Positions 37,867 through 51,200 of a DNA stretch of 64,000 nt are shown piece by piece. Position 1 is the stretch's first letter; every line of letters begins with the position of its first letter. Made by a program: the position numbers and the translations under genes. Source of the DNA: Ascidia mentula (taxonomy: Eukaryota; Chordata; Ascidiacea; Phlebobranchia; Ascidiidae). The notes under the pieces were generated by a model, which saw nothing but the letters and a program-made list of their open reading frames with translations, made no database searches and had not been told where the DNA came from. The stretch lies in contig OX387199.1 in the NCBI GenBank assembly GCA_947561715.1, forward strand, positions 19,969,001-20,033,000, read 5' to 3'.

Positions 37867-40459
37867 ATTTTTGACGAATTAAATTTGACGGAAGCTTTTC
37901 TGACAAACTAAATTGTATATTTGTTAAAATACCAGAATCACAAATATGTTTGTAATTCCACAAAAAAAGTAAACAGAAACAAACATAATTGCGGCAATTT
38001 TTTGTGTGCTTTTGTTCGTTTACAGACCGCCCAAAATCCATCCCACATCCACCTTTGGGGTTCATGAGCAGCATTTGAATTTTTAAGTTTTCCCTCAAAT
38101 TTTTTCAAAAAATATTTCGGTCATTGATAAATTTCTTCCTCTTAGGTCATTCAATATTTTCTTTTTCTTTATTGATTCATGGTGGCATGATTTGAAACTT
38201 CCCTGTCATGCAGATATTTCCTGAAGGAATTCATTTGGCACACGAAACGAGTAAATTTAAATATGTCCATTGTACTTGTGACTGTAGACAAAAAAGGTTG
38301 GAGACAATATTTTTGTTTTGTTTCAGGTGACCAATTGTTGGCAAGAAGTAACTTTTTGTTAAACTTCTGCAGCTTAAATAGTAGCAAATGTGTTTGCTTG
38401 CAAGCTAATCTTTTTCCAAATCTACAACACCCAAAAATACAAATGCGTTTTACCTGTGGGAAAGTTCCCATTAGTGGGAAATTATACGGTTGTTGGTGGG
38501 TAATTAGTGGGCACCAAATGTACGAAAGTAGTTGTTTTGTTCTGTATCCACCTAAAAATGTCTGAAGTGCATAACAGATATAGCGCAAATGCAATAATTA
38601 AATTCTACGGTAAAAATTTAAACACAAGTGGGAAAAAAGGTTCCCCCTCACAAAACATGGGGAAATGAGAGAAAAAAAGTTAAGAACAACCACATTTTAA
38701 TGTTGATCGCCCAGATGAACCAAATCTTTATTTTATTTGAGAGTGGGCTAATTAGTGTACCTGGTGGAACCATTTTAGTGGCAAAAACCATTGCGAAATG
38801 GACAGGATTAATTTGTTCTTTGAAAGTGGCTTGCGACCATAATAAATGAACAAAGAAACACATATCAAATATTGCAACACGTGATTCATATGCGATTGCC
38901 AAAGTTACCGGCAAAACGCTAATTTACAATCAACGGTTTTCCTTTGTCATTCTGTTTTGTAATGTGACTTAAACGAGTGAACAACACCGCTGTATTGTTT
39001 GCCAAACTTCGGAGAACTAATAACAACCTTTTTAAACATAGGAAGCGATTGAACAATACCGCCTGTGAGTCATATAGGCGTATTTTATGACGTGTTGATA
39101 TTTTATAACTCACTGTGTAATGGACAAACATGATGGCGTATGACACAAATGTACCGCCTACATGTAAAGCCAGACAGGATCAACGTATGGGTGACAAGGG
39201 ACTTAAATCAAAACGTTACTTATTTAACCATGTTCGTTTGCACAAGAGTCAATTATTTTCACATTGCTTATTTCAGGACAAAGTGCGCTATTTAATCCAC
39301 GTATTCCTTAAACAAGCAACAAGAGTTGCTAACAGGCAGCCACGCTTGGCCGAAACAGACGGAAGTCCAACAAATATCGATACATCAACAATTCTGTCTC
39401 AGAAATTAGTCCACTGTGGATTGATGTTTCGCATCTTGAATGGCGTTGGACAGAAACCGTAGCAAAACTGCAAAAAGAAAAGTTATAAACAAAATGATGA
39501 TTTCATTATTTATAAAGGAAGGTGCTGATATGGTGTGTGTAGTTCATGTTCTATGTGTCATCGGGTAAATCCTCGCGTCGGTCTTGAGGTTTTGCAGCAT
39601 TAACATGATGTCAGAAGGTGGTCCATTGAGGGTTTTTGGTGTCTTTTTTATGAGATTACTACACAACTTTCGATATCGCCAACAACCGTGTTGGATTCGC
39701 AACATTGGCGCCGGTTTCAAAGTGATCAAGCCTAACATGAGCAGCAGTAACCACTTGAAAGCTTTGTCGTTGATACACAAATGAAAAGAAATATATAATC
39801 AAGTGTAAATAATAGATTTTCATTCCAAGTAATTTTTCTGCATCAAATAACGCCTACCATTACTATATTGTTAGAACGCTATTCTTTATCATAATACATT
39901 TTATATGAGGTTATAAAATACGAATATCTTTATCTGAAGCCCATCTCGTTCGTAATATTTGCATATTGGGATGCCCGCATTAATTACTGACTCAAATTTG
40001 GACATTTAAAGTCAGATGAAGAAAATATCCACTGGAGTTGGTGATAGAATCGCGCGGATTAAACAGTCTGTGAGTATTGTGTTGACTTCTTACCCCCTAA
40101 AGGATGTTTGAGAATTTGTGCAAAATTAAATTTTTACCTTGCCGGAGTTCCCGCTTCGTTTTCCCGCAGATTTTTATTTCAACACTCGGCCTCCCTCTTC
40201 AAAGGCTTGACGACTGATATTTCCATAATTATGACGATGAAACAATGGTTGCAAGTTGATTGACAGCTTCGTGCGCGGCGCTCCTCGCTTTCCAGTCTGG
40301 CAAATTTAATGTTGGCTTCTTGACAGGATAACCCTTATGGTTTTATCGGTGCCCATGACATTTATATTGATTGTTTATGTTCAAGTACTTTTGTGCAAAA
40401 TTAAAATGATTCGGTCAACATTCGGATTTGGATGAATATTAAAACATTCGGCGAATCCC

Positions 40460-40920
40460 GGACTTACAGAATACCCGAAAAACTATGTGAGATAAACATG
40501 ATTACGGAAAATTTTGCTGAACGTGGGCAAGTTTTGAAACTGTCAAAAAGTTTTGCTATGCAGATGAAAGAGCTGTGTGTGCAAGAAAAGTTAATGGTTT
40601 CGTTCGATGTGTTTTCCTGTTCTCCAACGTACCGGAAATGTTGGCCGCGAACGTTGCAGCAGAAAGATTACGAAGCGACGGAACATTGGAACAACGTTGC
40701 TCGTTGCTGTCACACATTGTAGATGTCTTCGTTTGGTCCTCGATGCCACCTACCTTTGTTTCAGAGGTGATCTTTACGGGAATATGGTCTCCTCTCTCCG
40801 TTGCTGTTGCCAACTTCATGATCGGGCAACCCTTTCCACATGTGTCTGCAACAAATTAACTCATTTCGACCGATATTTGTCGTTTGGCTCGGCGCACTCG
40901 ATCGCCCACAGGCGCGAGTT
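40460..40920 (+). mobile_element. Penelope-like element relic, reverse-transcriptase part (unit 3)
   Basis: Almost identical to the unit 2 relic, including a shared 96-codon open frame beginning 28 bp upstream. The near-identity contrasts with the more diverged unit 1 and unit 4 copies. Confidence 0.7.
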
Positions 40921-42245
40921 TTTTTTACCACACTGAAGCTAAATGATTCATAAAAAATGACGTAAAGCGACAACAAGAGATGGGTTACATTGATGTAACG
41001 CAAACAATTATCCCCGCTTTTTTTCTCGAACGTAACCATGGCTTGTCGAGGAGGTGTGTTGAGGGCGAAACACGGGTGTAGTTGCTTAGCGATCAAGCAC
41101 AGGAAAAAACCTGTTTTGTTTTCGTCACAATAACAATTCAAACAAGAACCAACTCAAACAGGTGAGGAATTCCTCAACAAACTTATGAAGTGTGGTTGAA
41201 ACTTAAACCTCATCAGAATCCACAAGTTTAAGAATACACACAATTTTACACTCTCAGCACTGTGTTTATTGATAACAACAACAAGTATCAGTAAATATGC
41301 GCAATCAGCAAACATTCAACAAAACGATTGAATTTTTGTGGAAGTTTAAATTAGCCGCGAACGAACCAGTTGATATTGAATGCCAAACAGTAATTGATCG
41401 TTAGAAAAATAACTTTAAACAAAAATCTTGCTGCTGAACATTTGATGCAAAGTTGACGGTGGAATGTGAATTGTGATGCGATTTACACAGAGAGTTTGTC
41501 CTGCCAAGAATTTTACGACATATTTCTTGCATTAAAATATACTTATCAATGATATACAAAATACACAGGGCGAGGTTTATGTACAAGGGGTGCGAGATGG
41601 GGTTTTGAGGGGGTGTTTTAAACTTTTTTTTGGTGATATTTGAAGGTAGCAGACTATATTTTCATGAGCCAATGGTTTGTATTCCATAAGTTGATTACAT
41701 GTGATGTTTCCAACATCATATTTAAGTAAACGTTGATCCAGAAACAAAACGTAGTAGGGAAGTCAGTGGAAGCAAGGGGAATCACCTCATCATAGTTTTG
41801 TCCAAAATGATTCTACCCAAGTTGATGTCAAGCTTTCCAACACTCACACATGATAAGAGTCTCCATGTGTTGGATGACGTGTGAACGTGGACGACGATTC
41901 CGATCAACTCAACACGTGACTCAAACCATGGTACATAAAAGGTAGAACCACCACATACGACCCATAAACAAAACTAAGCAAACGGAGTGCGTACATCAAC
42001 CAAAATTCACGTAGTTTCGTTCTTTTGTTTGGGTCTGTCGTCAAAGATGTTACTTTGTCCTACTTGTGAGATTTTTGAATGGAAAGTTGTAACTTGGAAT
42101 ATCAATTTTGTGTTGTAGTAACTTTGCCATCACAAACTAAATATTATTCTACACATGGAAGGTACGCGTGACGTCAAAAACAAGATTCGGTTCTATCCAT
42201 TCGATGCCAGGAAAAATACACATTTTGCACAAACTGAATGCAAGG

Positions 42246-42251
42246 TTTATT
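42246..42251 (-). terminator. Poly(A) signal of gene C overlapping the stop codon
   Basis: AATAAA overlaps the TAA stop by one base, as in the other copies, implying a very short 3' UTR. Confidence 0.7.
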
Positions 42252-45200
42252 TACAGATCAGTTTCTGCTTCAACCACATGTAAGTTTTCTCGGTTAGCAA
42301 CCACAACCACATTTTCCTGTTGCTCTTCCTGTGGTTGACGTCTGAAAACGGTACGTAGGCCATCCCGGACTCTATCATAAAGCAGTTTCGGTGCGTTGGA
42401 ATAGATGAGGGGATTTAGAGAGCTGTTTATGGGAAGCAGGATGATTGCTGACACAGCGTACATCACTGGAGGCATAGGGACTCCACCGATGTTTACAAAT
42501 GACATAATGGAAATTGGAACCCAGCAGAGAAAATCGGTAATTATCAGTCTGATGATTTTCTTTTGTATTTCTGCCGAAACAGCTTTAATGGTATAATATG
42601 TCTGTAAATACGAATGTGCTTACCTTTGTCTTGTCTTGCCGCCCTTCCACTTCTTAGTCTCTCGTTCACTTGCCTGGCAATGGCAGTTGACTTCTTGTAA
42701 ATCCAAATATACGTAATTGCAACGAACATGAAGGCCAGGAAGTTAAGAGTAATAATAGCGATTGAATATCCCCATGCCTTGTCGTTGGTTGTTACATACA
42801 GTTTGCTGATGCAAACACTGCTGCTGCTGTAATATCTACACATAAACAATTTTGTGGATACAAAATTAAAATTTTGCACAAATAAAACACAAACCCCAAA
42901 TATCCAGAAATATCAAAAAGCACAGTGTAATTGTAATCGTCAAGAATATCCATAAAATCCATCCAGGAATTAGCATCATTTACTCGCATGAGGGCAGTGT
43001 TGAGTTCTTGGGAATCATTGCTTGTGAAGTTGTGTTGAAAAGTTACAAATCGATCCATGAAGTTATTCATGCCTGTATACGCAACGCTAGTGTCGTTCGA
43101 AACTGGTTTCACCACCAACATCAATGACAATAACTTACTAGAAAAGTCGACTGCAACATTGTTATAAAACGGATTCTCATTCATCCAAGCTTTGGTTTCA
43201 AACAAATGTTGAAGTTGAGTTGTGAGTGGAATAAAAGCAATTGTAAACGAGAATGCCCAGGAGAGGATAATGGAAAGGATGACAGTTTTCAATTCCGGTT
43301 TCAAGGATGCATCGTGTGGCTGAAACAAAAGAGAACATTAACGTGTTTTCATTAAAAGCAATAAGTTTGCAAGCTGGGCGTTCCTTTCAATTCGAAGGAC
43401 GGGGAATGTAGTTGTCAGTTCGAATCCCATCGGACTGAAATTGCTACCTCTTTCTTTACCCACTTTCTGGAGATAATAGATTTCCAAAGATAAAGTTGTC
43501 GTAAAATTTTGGCACGGGCCGTCACCGGTTCAACGAAGTTGGCAATAGCTGACTTAACCAAATACAATTGTTTCACTTACGTTTTTCACAGCATACAGTC
43601 GGAATATGGTCAACAGAACCATTGTAAACACCGATGTTTCGCTTGAAAGCAAAACCAATACCCCCATTGTGGTGCAACTTCCGCTTGATCTCCAAATAAG
43701 GTCATTGGCACAATAATTTCCGGAATATCTGACACCAGCGGCTCCCAACATGATCAGATAAAATCCCATGAGTAGATCGGAAACGGATAGATTCAAAACG
43801 AGCAGATGGTTTGTGCGAAATGCAGCAGATTGTGATTTTGTCGTTGCCAACGTTTTACTTTCTATCACCATGACAACCTGAAAACAAATTAAATGAAAAT
43901 GTGAACGAGTGTTCTTATTTTTGCACAAGGAAAACAAAACAAACTTAGTTAATGAGAGCTGCATACAGGGTGTGTGCACGCACTGTTTCGACCTGTAAGG
44001 TCTCATCAGTGCAGCTGTTGAAGTGGCACTGTGCTAGCTGGTAGACTAGCAGACACACATATTTCCACTTTGTGGTACCTTTCGGTCAATGGTCGATGTG
44101 TTGGGTACCAAACCAGGTAACAATCAACATAGACGAACCACCGTGGAGCGCACTATGGCCAAAACAACTGTTTGGGATCCAATAGCTCTATCGGCTCGGC
44201 TTTCACCCAAATCATATTATATAGTCTACCAGCTAGCACAGTGCCACTTCAACAGCCGCACTATTGAGACCTTACAGGTCGAAACAGTGCGTGTACACAC
44301 AATGTCTGCAGCTTTATTGACTATTATGGCCCTTTGGGCATATAAACTTAGTTAAATTTACCAAATTGCCGGCAATAGCGAGCATCCCCATTATCCACAC
44401 AATGGCTCGTAGAAATGGGTTTGCAATCAACTCGTATCGTGATGAAAATATGTTTTCGTTGATCACTTTTGTATTTGTTGGGCACTCGTCTGACCAATCA
44501 GAGCAGTCGCCGACTCCATTGAATTTCTGTGTGGAGTAAATTAAAGAAAACTTTGTAGTTAAGTTGGCCACATTGGTGTCCGTAAACAACACATTGTGAA
44601 ATTACTGTCTTGCATATAATTTGCGAACATCGGAACTATGGAAATTTGACAAAAAATATGTACTGCAAGATGCATGTGTAGTTTTGTGTACGTGGAAGGC
44701 GTGTGACGCGCTAATTGACCAGAAAGCTGGCGACAAAAATAAGAAGTTAATTGGTAAACTGGCAGTTCTCATCTGGTGGCAAACGTTGAGGTGTGCTTGT
44801 GTGACTAGGTGTAAAGAAGATGATTTGTGAAGTGGGTCGTTATTAAATTAATGTTGTTAGCGTTTACTATGGTTGGGGTTGGAGGTCCGCGTTAGTACAT
44901 GGATCAGGTTGGGAGTAAACGGTTGGTTTAGATCAGAGATTCTCAAACTTTTTTAGTGCTAAATTAGAAACCTTCAGTTCATAAGGCTTTATTTAGACCT
45001 ATTTTGTGACCGAATCGCACATTTTAATCCCGCGAAGATCAACTCTAAACGTTTGGTGCCAAAAAAACGGAGAAATGGTCTTCCTAAATCGGTTCTAAAA
45101 CTTCCATACCCGCCCTCCCAACAACTTTTGTCCTAATTCGGGATCGCTGAATTAATTTCGGTTACAACAGTAACATCAAAACATCTTTGCCACAGGACAC

Positions 45201-48200
45201 AAAACTTAAAATATTGTTAACATGTGTTTACCTTCTCCTTTTTAACGAACAATGGATCTTTGTTTTCGCAATAAAACCTTCCGTCATTTGTGCAGTTTAT
45301 TTCGTCACTTTGATCATCGCAGTTAATTGTGAGGTCACAAACATCCGATTTGTTGACAGAAATCTGTCGCAAAAGTCTGTAAAATACTTAAACCGCCTTT
45401 GTGGTTAACTGTGTGCGAAAGATTCAACAAAAGGCATTGTGACAAACAATACTGAACAACAGACACCGATACCTATTTGCTTTTCACAGTTAAAATACAG
45501 CTTCGAAGTGATTTTTTTCCAAACTCTTGTAATTAAGGTCTCAATTTTTTTGTGGTTTTGTTGACAACAAATAACTTTACTTTGGCTCCATTTAACGCTG
45601 GACAGTAGAATCTTCCTTCCTTTGTGCACAATTCTTCTGGATATTCGTCACTTCTATTATTGCAATCGATGAAACCGTCGCATACTTTGGACATAGGAAT
45701 ATTGAGAAGTCCGTCTTTTGCGTCGCAGTGTTTCCGATGTTTGCAAAGTTGAGGATCTTCATCGTGGTCGAAGCCTCGAACTGTGTCAGAAGTGTAGATC
45801 CGACCACTGCAATCCCGCCTCCCATCGCACAGTAGTTTGTTGTCGAACCTCCCCCAAATCCACCCATCCTGTGTAAAACACATCACGTGGTTCTTGGTAT
45901 GTTTTTGTGCGAACGATTTGTTGCTCATGCTAGAAGGAATATTTTTGTTATTATTTTAAACGAATCTTTTTTTAGTTGTTGTAAGGTTTGTTGGGATTTC
46001 CTGGCTGTTTTTTAAGGTTTTTTTAGGTAAAACATTAGGTTTTATCATAAGTTTTGAAGCAGGTATCGCCACAAAATCTGTGAATCAGGTAGCGACACAC
46101 CAGCAGGGACAGTAAACTTTTGTTACAAACTCAATTTGTCAGGTAACAGTGCCCATGTGGGACACTTAGAAACGTCCAACGACACATCGACAGCAACAGA
46201 CGTCAAAACAACTTGTTCGAGACTTTTATACATAGGAATGTGATCACTATGTTATTGTCATGCATTAAGATGTTTATTTTTTAAGTTTAGGTAAAGTTTT
46301 TACATCAACCAGGTAAAAAACAAAGAAAATAGCAAAATAAGCTTGACGAACAAAAATAATTTGTGACCAAACTCTTAAACGTGTGGAATTAGACGACGAA
46401 ATTGACTTTTCACGCGACTTTTTCCGCCTTTGTCGCAGTACTTTGAGTACCCACAAAAGGGATATGTCTGCTGGCATTTTGTGCCAATTGTTAAAAATGT
46501 GGGTATTACACATGAGTACTACATGCCGTGTTGGGTGGTTTAGTGCAACCCAAACACCACATAAATTCCAGCCATTTCAACGTTGCACAGGAAACGTCTG
46601 GGGAACTCGGTACAAACACGAGTTCCAAATGTTAACGACCTTAAAGGCATTTCTTTATTAATGTAATAGGATTTTGTAAATAATTATTATCACGAATAAT
46701 TGAAGTCTTGCACGGCGAAAGCCATATCCACCCCAGAGAAGCCGAATGCCACGCGATTTGCAGGAATTAGTTGAACCCTGTGTTTTGTAGCAACGAAGTA
46801 GGTGTAGTGTGGTTATTGTGTATGATGTCACTGAATATTCCCCACCAGTATATAACAACTTCTGTACAACGTAATATTTGCACAAGCACATAAAGTGCAT
46901 ATGACACGGTCATGGCAACTTTGCGTAAAACTACTACAACCAACTTATATCCAAAGTTTTTCGGTTCTACGTCAACTAAACAATGTAGAAAACTGCACGA
47001 AAACTGGCGCCGACCAAAAATCGTAAACCTTTTGCACTGTGGCGAAATTGACATCATACAAGGCACTAGCGTCGAAAAAATGCATTGTTTAGATAAGGAG
47101 AAGGCGCCTTGTATTGCAGATATCAAATAGTTTCAAACATAGAACAATCCTCAGATTACGTTACGTCAAAGGTCAGGACAGGGTTTTACATCACACAAAA
47201 ATATGTCACTGTGACGTTACAAACCAAATGATTATTTGTCCCTAATTACCTGAAGATCAAAGGGTATAGCAGCAACGACATTACCCTGTACTTCGATGAG
47301 ACGGGGTTGGTGCGTTTCATTGCTCAGTGACATTACATGACGCCATTTTTTGGTAACTTTAACTTTCCTCTTTGCATTGACTTTAATTTGAAAATGATTC
47401 CAGCATCATTTCTAGTTTTAGTGGTTGATTGTGGCGAATTAAATGAATCATTTATGACTCGAACTCGTAGGCAACACTACTGGAACGCAAAAAGTGGTAC
47501 TATGACAGAATAACTGTTTTGCATAATCAGTTAATTTGGTCGGCCTTTCCTGGCGGTTTTTGCCAGCCTCAAAATTCAATTAACCTACTTCTATCTTTTG
47601 CTGTGATTGGACAAAACGACAATGCTAAACTGACGGTTTGTCTCTGTCGTGTTTTCAAAAGTTCATGTATCACGTTAACGATCATAAATGCTGTAACAAC
47701 AAGAACACCCTGTCCCAGTAACTGTTTTGTTATTACACAACTAAAAAAGACATAATAGGTCTAAATAGCGGCCATCTTTCTGCAGCTCAAATTAACATCA
47801 AAATCCGTTTGTTGCACTTTAAAGTTATGAACATCTCCTAGTTTAATCATTTACATGTTTGATTTTTCCGTGTCACATGCACTTTAAACTTCTGCGCAGT
47901 GTGACGTTCTTTGATCATATAAGAATAAAGAATCGTATTATAAATCTTTCCATTGTGCTTCGTGGATTAGTTCGCTTTGAAACGAACAAGTGAAATTGCA
48001 AAACCACAACATTGGTTGTAACTCGTTTCATGTCTCTGAGTGTTTGTTCCACAGTAATTCGGAACACTACAGAAACCAAACCATTGAGGTAACAAATATT
48101 CACGTTTGGCGAAGTAAGTGAAAATCTTTGTAAGTTCGTGTAATAATTACGTTCGACTGCGTAAACATTGTTGCAAACGTTTGCTTAAACTGGAGTTTGT

Positions 48201-51200
48201 CCAGCAAGTGAGTAAGTTCATTGCTTGGTAAGAACCTACAAATGTACGTAAACATCTAAACCATTTTAATTAAGTCTGGTAAACTTATTTCCCACAAAAC
48301 ACTAAGTTATGTATTCTCACTTACGAAACACCTCCACCTCCCCTGTATGTAGTTTGTTGTGGTTGTTGAGCAGTTGTTCTTCACTTCCTCATCAACACTG
48401 AAAATATTTGAATGTTTCGCGTTTATTTTATATTTAAAAACTCCAATTGAATGCAGATGATATTTACTTGCGACTCCTGTAGTAATTAAACAAACGTCTT
48501 TAAAACCCATACATGAGAATTCAGCTCAGAACTGACCTAAAATTACGAAAATACGCTTAACCTACAAACACGTACTGCAGGGTAGCTGAGGAACAGACAA
48601 ACATATTGAAACCACTTTAACACAACAACTAAGACTGTCAATTTGATAATATGCAAATTTCCTATGGTTGGTCGCCCATTATTGAAACACTGTTGCGTCA
48701 CCAAGGTTGCCCGCTTGTGGTGCCCAGATATGCGATGACTTGCATTTAAATTCTTTTTCGACTACAATACTTTGTATTCAAGGTCTAAAACGCCTTTATG
48801 ATGTCATGACAGTAAAGGAATGGGTATTTTCCTACAGCGGCGAAATACATCATTTTAAACTGCATTATTCATGAGTCATGCCAATGAAAACAAGTCATGT
48901 ATAGTATTTACAGACACTTAACACACCTTACACTTTTGCAAGTCATAGAATTCTGGTGACGCATTGGATGTCAGTGGTTTTAATCCGAAGAATAAACTAA
49001 TGCTTTATCACTTACTAATGAAACTTGCCACAATCTTTTGTTTTCGTAATTTGACAAAAACATTCGTCACTTTTGTCGGGACAGTCGATGACGTCATCAC
49101 ATACACGTGACCTTGAGATGATCATAGGGTCATTTGTACATTGGAAGCATGAACGATGATTAAAGGTCCCCAAACTTCGAATGTCTCTGCAAATAACACA
49201 AGTCAATTCCGTCTTATCTCCACGAAAGGAATTTTCAACCAGCCACAACACTTCTCAAATACCTGACATCTCCATTCTCCGAGGCGTAACACAAATCAGA
49301 TTTATCATCACAATCTGCAATGCCGTCCCATAGAAACATCTGCGGAAGATCGCAATTCCTTCCATTCCGAACACATTTGAATCCACATCCATTATTCCAG
49401 TGTTGGAAAGCTGGAATGTCATTGCAAATATCGCCATCGCAAACAGTCGAGCGACACTGGGAGTGGAAGGGGCAGATGTCACACAGTGTTTTGCCAACAC
49501 ATTGGATTATTCCTTTGCAAAACTCTTCCACTCTTAGGGCGCATACTTTGTTTGAAGCCCAGTAGTCAAGCTTGTTGTCGCAACTGTAACAAAAGTAAAG
49601 TATTACGTCATACAACAAAAGTTTCGGGAGATTTGTGTTAGTTAATGTTTAAACATGGAAGAGTCGTCATGGTTGATAATCAGTAAATGTTATGTTTGGT
49701 TTTAATAAACCAGATAAATGCCAATTAGTCATGCACGACTGGGTATGCAGATATGTGAATAACAATACACAACCTACGACTTTACAATAATTTTTCCTTA
49801 CATCTGCTGAAAAATAACTTTTAGAAAGTAAATTGGAGCCAATATTATAAATTGCAAACAGTTGATCACTGTTTCGTCTCTTTGTAAGGTCTCCACAGTG
49901 CAGCTTGGTGCGACTGATGCTGACGATCATGCCGACCATCCGGTCAGGCAAATACTTCCACTTCGTCGTGACTATACAGCCACCGTCATCCGTTGGGCAC
50001 CAAACTAGGTGCATCCATACGGAGAAAACAAGGTGGAGAAAACTATTGGAAACAGGTAATTATTCGTGTAACTCTGTCAAGCAATGCTAAATTTATCAAA
50101 TCTTTCGCGAAGATTTCTATTTCTTCGAAAGGATTTCGACAAATGTCAATGAACGAAAAGCAGCTGCAAACGAGGCAGCAGACGCAAAACCACCGCAAAC
50201 CGTAGATAAGAGCAAGACAGATGCCTGACCCGTATCTTAACCTGGGTTCGAATCCCGGTGTGGTAAAAACCGATACCGCCCTGGGGTTCCTACTGAAGCA
50301 CCCACGCAACCAGTTGCCACAAGTCAACTATGCGGGACGACGGCATTACCGAAATGCGGTCCCACAAACGGAAGAAAACATCTTACGGCCACACTACATA
50401 CGCAACATCAGGCAAGCAATTTAAATGTCTATGTGGCGAAGTACATTCAAAATACCGCTGCTCCGAATGAAGTCCATGCCGTTGTGACAACACAAACTAC
50501 CAGTGTTTATAGATTAGTTGTACATGTGGCACATGTTATGATCTTATGCCCGGAGAGAAGGTTATGTATAACTATAAGGCAATAATACCAAATGACTTCA
50601 ACACAAACTGTTTTTAGCAAGCCAATATCTTGTACTTATGTTATTGTTTTTGACAATGGCGCCTACTTCGTACATACGTGTGTGCATTGAGGACTTCCGG
50701 TCCCATCCTCTTAAACTCGGTGCCGCTACAGGGATTGGTTGTTACGGCGCGGTCAACATTCCCCTCTTTTCTGACCTCTCACCTCTCTCTCCTTTTAAAA
50801 CAATATTACAAACCCCGCATATACTGGAAACCCCCGCAACACACCAACTATCCCTCATTGAATACAACCTTGAAATTCCCTAAATTACTCGACCTTCGAA
50901 TTAGAAACACGCACTTCTTCATATGAACACCACCTGCTTTGACACCGCTGCACACCTAAACTTTCCCAAACTCCCACAACCTACTACACCCTTACTCCAC
51001 AACCCTTACAGCCCTTTTGAACACCTCTATGTTGCCATACCATTTAAAAATCCGTAACTGAATCCGCAATGACCCTTGCCCTTCGAACAACATCCCCCAA
51101 CACCTCATCCAATCCCTAAAACAGTCTATAAACTTTAAGCTCGTGATCCAGCGGAACAGGAAATCACCTTTCTTGAAGGCGTCCTGGCCGATGTGTCAAA

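Larger units (their letters stand above)
19547..38505. repeat. Tandem unit 2 (gene B unit), about 19.0 kb
   Basis: Direct repeat of unit 1, collinear throughout. It lost most of the minus-strand Penelope-like relic: homology breaks at about 37,866 and resumes with sequence matching 57,414 onward. It is nearly identical to unit 3 over about 20,340-22,500. Confidence 0.85.
35379..42245. other. Intergenic region between genes B and C (6.9 kb)
   Basis: Shorter than the A-B spacer because most of the Penelope-like relic is gone. It contains a hAT-type element (36,295-36,955), the remnant of the minus-strand Penelope-like relic (37,690-37,866), unit 3 start sequence and a plus-strand Penelope-like relic. 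No host gene or clear promoter element recognised. Confidence 0.55.
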
